Assembly (NCBI GenBank): GCA_033239525.1
Contig: BSYO01000014.1
Location: forward strand, 4,134,536 to 4,198,535
Length of the DNA stretch: 64,000 bases
Source: Nepenthes gracilis
Taxonomy: Eukaryota; Streptophyta; Magnoliopsida; Caryophyllales; Nepenthaceae
Direction of reading: 5' to 3'
The notes under the pieces are model-generated. The model made no database searches, was not told the DNA's origin, and saw nothing but the letters and a program-made list of their open reading frames with translations. Both the position numbers and the translations under genes were made by a program. Below, piece by piece: positions 57,011-64,000 of this stretch (position 1 is the first letter of the stretch; each line of letters begins with the position of its first letter).

Positions 57011-57932
57011 CCATTCCATTCTATTGGGAGTCTTTGATATAGATGCCGCTCTAGGTGGTCTCAATCTCAAACTCCATCTCTTTTGATTTGGCGTTAGTCT
57101 TAGTAAATCTTTTGAAAAAATATTCTCAAATTTATATACTACCAATATGTCCATTGTCAAAACACTATGACTCCCAATCGTGTTCGCATATGCCAAATAA
57201 GTTTGACATCCACTTTTCATCAAATGGCATGCATGTAATGTTGAAATTAAGTATGGGGATTGTTTTTGCATTACTCCTTGAAAGTAAAATGGTTCAAATC
57301 TTGAAACCGTAAAATACACTCTCTTATGAAAACAATCTGTACTAGTATAATAACAAGCTAGGACAATCCATCCATAGGATTACATCGAAGTCATGCATAT
57401 CTAACAAAATCAAATTTACTACTAACTTTAACCTATTAACCCAAATAATAAATGAAGGATATATAATATTCATGACCAAAGATGATCCCATAGGTGTTGA
57501 TACTACTAATAAAAAATCCATAATTCTTGGAGGTGACAACAAATAACGAACAAACTTGGGAGATATAAATAAATGTGTCAACCTCGAATCCAAAAGTGCA
57601 TGTGTTGAAGTTTTAAAAATGTAAGTTTACCTTCAACTATCGTGGACAATGCATCAGCATCTTGGGCCGTCATCGTGAATGGGCTTCCCAAAGCACTTGT
57701 CTTCCTTGCCATTTGTCTCAAGGGATGGGGACAACCCTCGATCATATGATCAAGTTCACCACAATTGAAGAAAACTCCTTAGACCTTATAGCATGGCCTT
57801 CCTCCATGGGATTTTTCGCAATGAGGGCACATAGGCATTGATTGTTGAGTGTTCGGTGTATCCTAAATTTTTGCTCTTTTTTCTCCTTATTGGTCAACTT
57901 TGATATTTTATAGGATTCTCCCGATCCCAAAC
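57011..57932 (-). pseudogene. E4 gag zinc knuckle and aspartic protease
   Basis: FFNCGELDHMIEGCPHPLRQ (57719-57778) is the CCHC knuckle, with its first cysteine lost. The protease frame (57342-57593) gives LDSRLTHLFISPKFVRYLLS, where the family has D-S/T-G-A-T-H-S-F-I-S: the catalytic glycine has become arginine and the protease is dead. LILLDMHDFDVILWMD (57365-57410) is the flap and second conserved block. The next open frame (57002-57319) covers the protease-RT linker, with LISTLHACHLMKSGCQTYLA and DILVVYKFENIFSKDL. The right end is cut by the LTR at 57933. Confidence 0.85.
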
Positions 57933-60900
57933 TGTAAGAATTGAGATTTCATGATTTTGTAAAATAAATTAATTTATGTAAAATCAATGAACAATAAAAC
58001 TCAGAAGCCAGAAACTCACACCGAAATATGATAAAAATTTATTTTATAAAATCGACTTTAATTCTAGTTAATAAATAATAGAATAATGATATGGAACTAA
58101 TTTAGTTAATAAATTCTCAAATCGATTAATAATCAAATTAATTTTAATTGACAATAAGAGAGCACGATCACCAAATTATCAATTGATTAAATATAGCTCA
58201 AATCAAATAAGAATTGAATTTCTAGACTTGATTTGTAACCGAACAAATTTCGGTTGATTAAATTAGTAGTTTGGCGGACTCAAAAGCAGCCCGAAAGTTA
58301 TCAAATCTTCCAAACAATAACATAACTAAAATTTTTAATTAAACTTATTATTAGAAGGATATGATAACAGCTATATAAAATTTTATACACTTAGAAAAAT
58401 CGGTAGAAGTAGGAAATTAGAAGGGAGCCGGAGGCTGGCCAACATATATGAATTAAGCCAATTTTAATACACTCTTAACAATTAGATTTTAATTGGTTAT
58501 TGTGGGACACATGTCACCTCTTCATGGTCCAGCACTTAGAAAAAAATGGAAGAAGCAAAGGATTTTGGTGGGGCTAGGGGAGAAGGAAGACACGGCAACC
58601 ACTCACACAACACACACACCCTCCACATTCCCCTCTTTTATTAATTAAAAGAAAAATAATTTTTGCATGTCTAAATTTGGGAGACACATGGCACTCAAGA
58701 AGGCTTAACATATATCCAATTAACCACCATTGAAGTTCCAACAAGTGGCTTAAGAAGGGAGCAACAACTTGGCATTTTGCATGGCTAAATCATCCCTTGG
58801 GCAGCTGAGAATTTGCCATCTTATGAGACAGGTGGCAATACAAAAAAATTTAACCAATGACTCAGCATTTTAGGGGACAAATATATCTAAAAATTCATAA
58901 AATAAAACTGGAAAAACTGAAGGGAAAATTGGGGAAAGAGTTGACCAATAGAGTGAGACAAGAAGAGCTGAGAGAAGCTGCTAGTTATTTGGTGTTAGGA
59001 GTTTAAAAATTATTTTACATTAATTCGGGTAAGAATTCCTCTCCCTCTTTGATTTGTTGTTAAATTCGTGATCTTATCTTGAAGTATTGTCAGTCAAATG
59101 CTTAAAATTCTTACTGAATCCATGCTAGAATGAGCAAAGTTCAGCAACATGTCAAAATGAGATTCTGTTGCTGAACTCTGCTGCACCATACCGATGTCCA
59201 AATTTGTATATGTTTTATTTGATCGATTCATGCCATAAACTTTTTATTGAATATATTTTATGATGTTGACTAAATCACCATATTTTTATGGTAAAATTAT
59301 TCTTCACAAAACAGGTTGGTTCGATGGAAACAAAGTAGATCAATAGATTGAACTTAATAAAAATAGAGCAGCTAGTGATGTTGAAATTGGGTACTATTTT
59401 CACCAAGTTTTAGGTCGATTCAAGCTCCCAAAAAATTATGCAAGATACTTAAATGAACTAGGAATATGCCATAAAATTGGCATAAATTTATCTTACAAAA
59501 TTTGACTGGTCCAGCCCAAAGAAAAGGAAGCGTCATTGAATTGATCAAAAGCAGAGTTGTGCATGAAAGATTAGTGCATACTTTGAACCGGGTAGGGAGA
59601 AAAATATAAAATTTATATAAGCTGGTCCAATCTTTTGTGCGGATTCTAAAAATGTATGGAAAGTAATTTTTCATGGTGATTTTGTCACTGAACCAATTAG
59701 AAAATCGGAACTCGCTAGTGAACCTGCCGCAACACTAGTTTGGAATTTCTGTCAAATCTGAGTGAACTGGCCGGATTTTCATGGGTGAACTGATCATATA
59801 TAGTATATTAAGATAGTGAAATAACCAAATATTAAAGTGGACTAGTTAATTATGGGGTGTATCAGCTATTGAAATAAGCTTGAGAATCGATTTCAGCAAA
59901 CCGGTTCACGTCTTGGTTTTTGGCTGGGATGAGTGGACCGGTTCAGATATATATTTTATTTAAGTGAACCAGCCAACCCATTTTTTAAATATAATAAATC
60001 GGTCCACATGATAAAGTTGGAGGAATTTCATAAAAAGGGATGAACTGGTCTATGAATCGGCTATTTGAATAAACCAGTTAAGAAAATTAAAAAGGAACTG
60101 AATCGGTTGGCAAACCGGTAAAATTAGAAGGTTAATGGACTGAAAACTAGTTAATATGTCACCTAAGAATTTATTTCGACACTTAGAAAATTTTTATGGC
60201 TTGATTTTTATGATACCCAATGATATGATTTTTTGTTATGTATATATACCAAGTTTATGCATGAGTGAAAGCCAATATAATACCAAGAAAATATAAATTT
60301 TCTCTAAGATGAGAAAATTAAGAAGAAGAAGCAAGCATATGAATAAAGGTTTACACTACGAAATTTGAAGAAGTAAAGAAATTAAACCAAGGATTTATTT
60401 TAGTGGATAGTATTGCTTGAAATACTTTAGGATATTATAGTGTAGATCATTGTCTGAATATGTATTGCTTTACGATTTTGGCTCTATCTACCCGGAGATA
60501 ATAGGTAGTACCATCCTATTTTCGGGATGTAAATAAGGAATATAAGGTCTTGATTTGTGTGACTGAATACAATTCATTATGTTTTCAGGATGTAAATAAG
60601 AAAGAAGTATTGCTGTACTGTGTGATTTTGGCCTTTTTATTATGCGGATTAACATAATCCAAATATCAATTGAATGCTCCGTTAGCAGGTAAGGCTTACT
60701 AACCTTGATTCCTTAAGCAAAGAAAGGTAAGAAATGTCAATAAGTAAAAAGAATTATGTACAAGAAAAAAAAATCAATTGCATCGTGAAAATATTTTAAA
60801 AGTATATATATATATATTTACATGCATCATGACTCTTATTCATCTATATAATGTATCTTTGTATAACAATATACATGCCATTGACTATTATGTTCTTACT

Positions 60901-61411
60901 GAGTATTTGGTTTATTTTCTTAATATTTTCTTTTTACTTCAGATACTTTACATGAGTTCAAGCCTGATGAATAAGATTAAAGAAGAAAATTTTAGTCTTG
61001 CTGTACTTAGAATTTTGGTAGCTTGTAATGATGTATAAGTTGTAGATTTTTTTTAGTTCGAAAGGATGTATGATGTTATGATGATGTTAGTACCTCCACA
61101 AATACATTGGTTATCTTTTATATTTGCGCAAGATTATTTTGTGATGAGTTTAGATTTTTAGTCGGTATCTTTCCTTATTATGAGGTTGACATCATTTTTA
61201 TTGTGGATTAAATGTTATAGCCACTGATAAGGTGGCATTGTATTTTGGATCCTGTTATATTGATGATTATGATATAAAATGAGGTAGTACACGTCCACTT
61301 TTGGATATTAACAAGTAATATTATTGAATAAAGGATAATTTGTACGTATAAGGATACAAGAATGTAGGACTTGACATGAATTCTGGCCTCTATGGTTGGT
61401 TGATTTCTTCT
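57933..61411 (+). mobile_element. Large gypsy solo LTR (about 3.5 kb), T1-related
   Basis: Starts TGTAAGAATTGAGATTTC. CAAAC (57928-57932) at the left and CAAAG (61412-61416) at the right are a probable target duplication with one change. The terminus just before the right copy is degenerate. E4 gag coding lies on both sides in the same orientation, so this is an insertion into E4. The right half carries T1 landmarks (aggatattatagtgtag near 60430, ccgttagcaggtaaggcttactaacc near 60680). The middle (59500-60125) is unusual: it has many ACCGGTT-like motifs instead of the CTCGAG block. Confidence 0.65.
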
Positions 61412-61581
61412 CAAAGAATTTTTATCTTTTCAATTTTTATTCAAATATCGATCTAGCACATCTCAATAGGTCCTCAACTTTAATGTCATTAGCTGCTTCT
61501 AAATAGCATCATTTAAGCCTTGCAAAAATTTTCTTGTCATCATGGATTATGTGAGGGGTATAGCAGGACAGCTCAGTGAAT
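61412..61581 (-). pseudogene. E4 gag fragment
   Basis: FTELSCYTPHIIHDDKKIFA (about 61520-61580) matches the chromovirus gag capsid block F-x-x-L-S-R-Y-A-P-x-L-V-x-D-E. It is followed by EAANDIKVEDLLRCARSIFE (61440-61500), which equals the family's end-of-capsid helix. The left neighbour of this frame is 57932 once the solo LTR is removed. The right side is cut by the LTR at 61582. Confidence 0.78.
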
Positions 61582-61789
61582 TTGACATCATATTTATAAT
61601 TTTTTAAATTTTATTCAGATTAATTTAATATTAATTATAATTTTAGATAAATTGAGCGTGATAAAATTAATTTAATATTGTGAAATTTGAAAGGATGTTT
61701 GAATTGGGTGGGCTGATATCTCGGACTACACCCCTGCTATCGTCCAAATATTAGTTTGGATTCTGAAATAAAGAAAAATTAAAATAGAA

Positions 61790-61831
<42 letters not shown>

Positions 61832-64000
61832 AAAAAAAAAAAAAGAAAATAAAAAAAACAAAAAGAAGGAAAAAGGACAAGAACAGGGAAGGATAAGGGT
61901 TTTGGGGAGAGAGAAGGAGGGAGGAAGAAGAGGGGAGAAAGGAGAAGGAGAGGGATGGCGCGGTAGCCGGCGGTCAGTCGGAGATCGGCACCGAAATTAG
62001 AGGCCTGACGAAGCCCATTTTGCGATTTACCCTCCATTGTACGTGTCGGTGCGAATTGAAGGAGGAAAGTGCGAAGAACTTCAGGTTTGTGTGAGGAGAG
62101 AGAAAAGCCCGACATGAGAGATAGCGATTGACTGCCGACCGGAGATTTAGAGCCGGGAAGGCCAACATGGTGTGGTGAGGAGACGGCACTGTGTCGGTGG
62201 TTGTCGGTGGCTGGGAGTGTGGTCGGTGGTGGTGTTCTTCAAGAAGAGGTCACTGAGGAGGCCGATGATGGTTGTCGGCAGCATCTGTAGCGGCAACGGC
62301 ACGCGGAGTTGACGCAGCGGTGGCTGACGGTGGTAGTGGTGACTTGCCGGAGACCGGCGACGGCTGTGGGTGGCAACGGTGTGCGACAGAGCTGCGTAGA
62401 GAGAGGGAAAGCTTGGGGGCGATGTGGGCAGAGGCGCGGTAGCTCACGCGGTAGGAGAGTGAACACGGGGTGTTTTGGGACATCCTTTCTTCAGATAGGT
62501 AAAGTATGAGGTCAAGACAAGTATCTGTAAACCCCCTATTTAATTTGATTTAATTTTTTATTTATTTTAGACGCCGTGTGAAATTTTTACTAGCATGCAT
62601 GTATTTTGTACACCTATTTTATTTATTTTGGACATGCATGTGTAAATTAATGACTGATTTTGGGGGTTTTGATATGGGTTTTATAATTTTTGGAGGGTTT
62701 TATATTTTTCTAGAAGCTCGAAAAATTTATTGGACTTTGTATAATTTTTATATCATTATATTATATGAAAATGAACATGAAACTTTACATAGGCTGTGCA
62801 GTTACATGCACGTGCCGGGTTGTGCTCACTACATTTGAATTTAAAAATTGGACACTCAAGCCAGCTCTTGACGGGGTGATTTATTTGGAAATCTCTTTTC
62901 GTCGGTAGGAAATATTTAGAATAGTGACTATTCCCATTTAGATAATTTAACTTGACTTTAAAATATATTCAGACGTTCTAATATATCTGACAAGTTAGAG
63001 AATTGCACCCAAAATCATGGGTGATAAATAATAGTGAGCAACCTTATTTATGGGTACAAAGTACATGGATGGCCATACATATTGGCCTAAATTGTATTTG
63101 ATTTTACTTAAGGTTATCGGGATTATATTTAACCATTCATCAAACTAGTCTTTAAATAATTAGAACTCAAATTTAATGTATGATTTGTATCTTTATATTT
63201 ATTTGTATTGAACTTTGATTTGGATTTGGATTTTAGATTTAGATTTGAAATTCACCAATTTTACTCTTAGTTGGGCCTTGGTATGTCTCGTACAATGATT
63301 TTGATTATATGTTTTGATCCGAACCTTTGAAATATTTATTGTGACGTTGTTTTGGTTTCTGTGCACGCTATTTGATCTTTCGGCTATCGGATTCTGCCCC
63401 AAATCATAAGTTGATCGGGTATTAGATTTGAACTCAGACTGGGACTCAAAATTGGACGGAGATCGACATCGGCTTTGGAATTGGTCCGGATTACTTCTAT
63501 TTTGATTATATATATATATACACGTTCGACGATGATTATTTTTAAAATTTGGACATTTGTTTGGATTTGGATATTTGATTTGAGTATGTTGAACTTTAAA
63601 ATTTAGATATTGGATTTCTGTTGGAATTGTCTTATCGGCGATTTAGATTTATTCTGTAATTTGACTAAAGTTTCATCCATTTGACATTCCCTCTGATTTA
63701 TATGATTCATTTTGTTTAAAATATGATACTTGTTGGGTATTTGGCTCACATTTTATGTTTTCTCCCTTCAGAGTAGAAGGTTTGGACGCATTACAGGAGT
63801 TAGGATGTGACCTTCAGTTATTCGTCTGATTTGGTAAGTTAGTTTGTTATGATTTAAATTTTACTTTTGATACAATTAGATTATGAAATTTATCGAAAAT
63901 ATACCTATAGTGTATTTTTAGAATAGTTCAGATGTTTCCATGTTGCGAAAATATGTGTACGATTCAACCCATGTGATTGATTATTCGGCATTACGTGTTC
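61582..64000 (+). repeat. Gypsy LTR, family T3, plus strand, cut by window edge
   Basis: From ttgacatcatatttataatttt it follows the T3 LTR of 36847-39421 read on the other strand: attaatttaatattaattataatttt, gatgtttgaattgggtgggctg (61694), an AAT/A microsatellite (61790-61844), a GC-rich leader (61930-62500) and gcacccaaaatcatgggtgat (63004). The expected length of about 2.58 kb puts the end near 64160, outside the window. Whether it is solo or part of an element cannot be told. Confidence 0.78.
61790..61844. repeat. (AAT)n plus poly(A) tract in T3 LTR
   Basis: About ten AAT units followed by 25 A residues, at the same relative place as the simple repeats in the other T3-type LTRs. Confidence 0.9.

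Larger units (their letters stand above)
45231..64000 (-). mobile_element. E4: Ty3/gypsy chromovirus (Del/Tekay-type), split by nested LTRs, runs off the right edge
   Basis: Minus-strand pieces in order from right to left: gag (61412-61581), gag zinc knuckle and protease (57011-57932), reverse transcriptase and RNase H start (56107-57010), integrase end and chromodomain (47324-48189), and 3' LTR (45231-47323). Inserted are LTR material at 48190-56106, a solo LTR at 57933-61411 and an LTR from 61582. About 300 codons (RNase H end and integrase front) are missing between 48190 and 56106, so deletion accompanied those insertions. The C-terminal chromodomain identifies a chromovirus. The 5' LTR and the start of gag must lie beyond 64000. 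Confidence 0.8.

Overview
The window is AT-rich nuclear DNA from a flowering plant. The evidence is a plant-only EPIDERMAL PATTERNING FACTOR-like (EPFL) peptide gene, Ty1/copia elements primed by initiator tRNA-Met, Ty3/gypsy chromovirus (Del/Tekay-type) and Tat-type remnants, and Tourist-like MITEs. Nothing identifies the species. No bacterial gene, organelle gene, rRNA, full tRNA gene or CRISPR array was seen. About 85-90% of the window is retrotransposon, mostly decayed and nested.

Layout. 1-582: 3' end and LTR of a fairly fresh copia element cut by the left edge. 583-2625: no recognisable gene. 2631-22315: one copia element (copia-1) with target duplication CAAAT. It is swollen to 19.7 kb by a MITE (4578-5067), three gypsy solo LTRs (5671-7668, 9831-~11930, 12457-14693) and a pol-less gypsy element (15806-21772). 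22321-23640: low-copy, promoter-like DNA. 23641-33050: Tat-type gypsy fragments in both orientations, a tandem-repeat block rich in GGTCAA, a solo LTR inside that block (29441-31668), and a Tat-like LTR. 33806-34321: second MITE. 35211-40984: internally deleted copia-2 (target duplication GATTA) with a solo gypsy LTR in its gag. 41401-41899: EPFL gene, minus strand, two exons, apparently intact. 42910-45230: copia-3, broken by a minus-strand chromovirus (E4) that starts at 45231 and runs past the right edge. E4 is itself split by LTR insertions at 48190-56106, 57933-61411 and from 61582.

The only gene I would call functional is EPFL, a predicted secreted six-cysteine peptide lying between two copia elements. 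All transposon reading frames beyond the left-edge RNase H carry stops, frameshifts or lost catalytic residues, often by G-to-A changes.

The observation I rate most interesting is regulatory. LTRs of several gypsy families and of copia-2 share a GC-rich block of CTCGAG-centred palindromes ending about 10-20 bp upstream of a TATA-like box. I found no clear new multi-gene system. The other strong points are the reconstructable nesting with exact target duplications, seven solo LTRs, a chimeric LTR, and a GGTCAA-rich repeat array.
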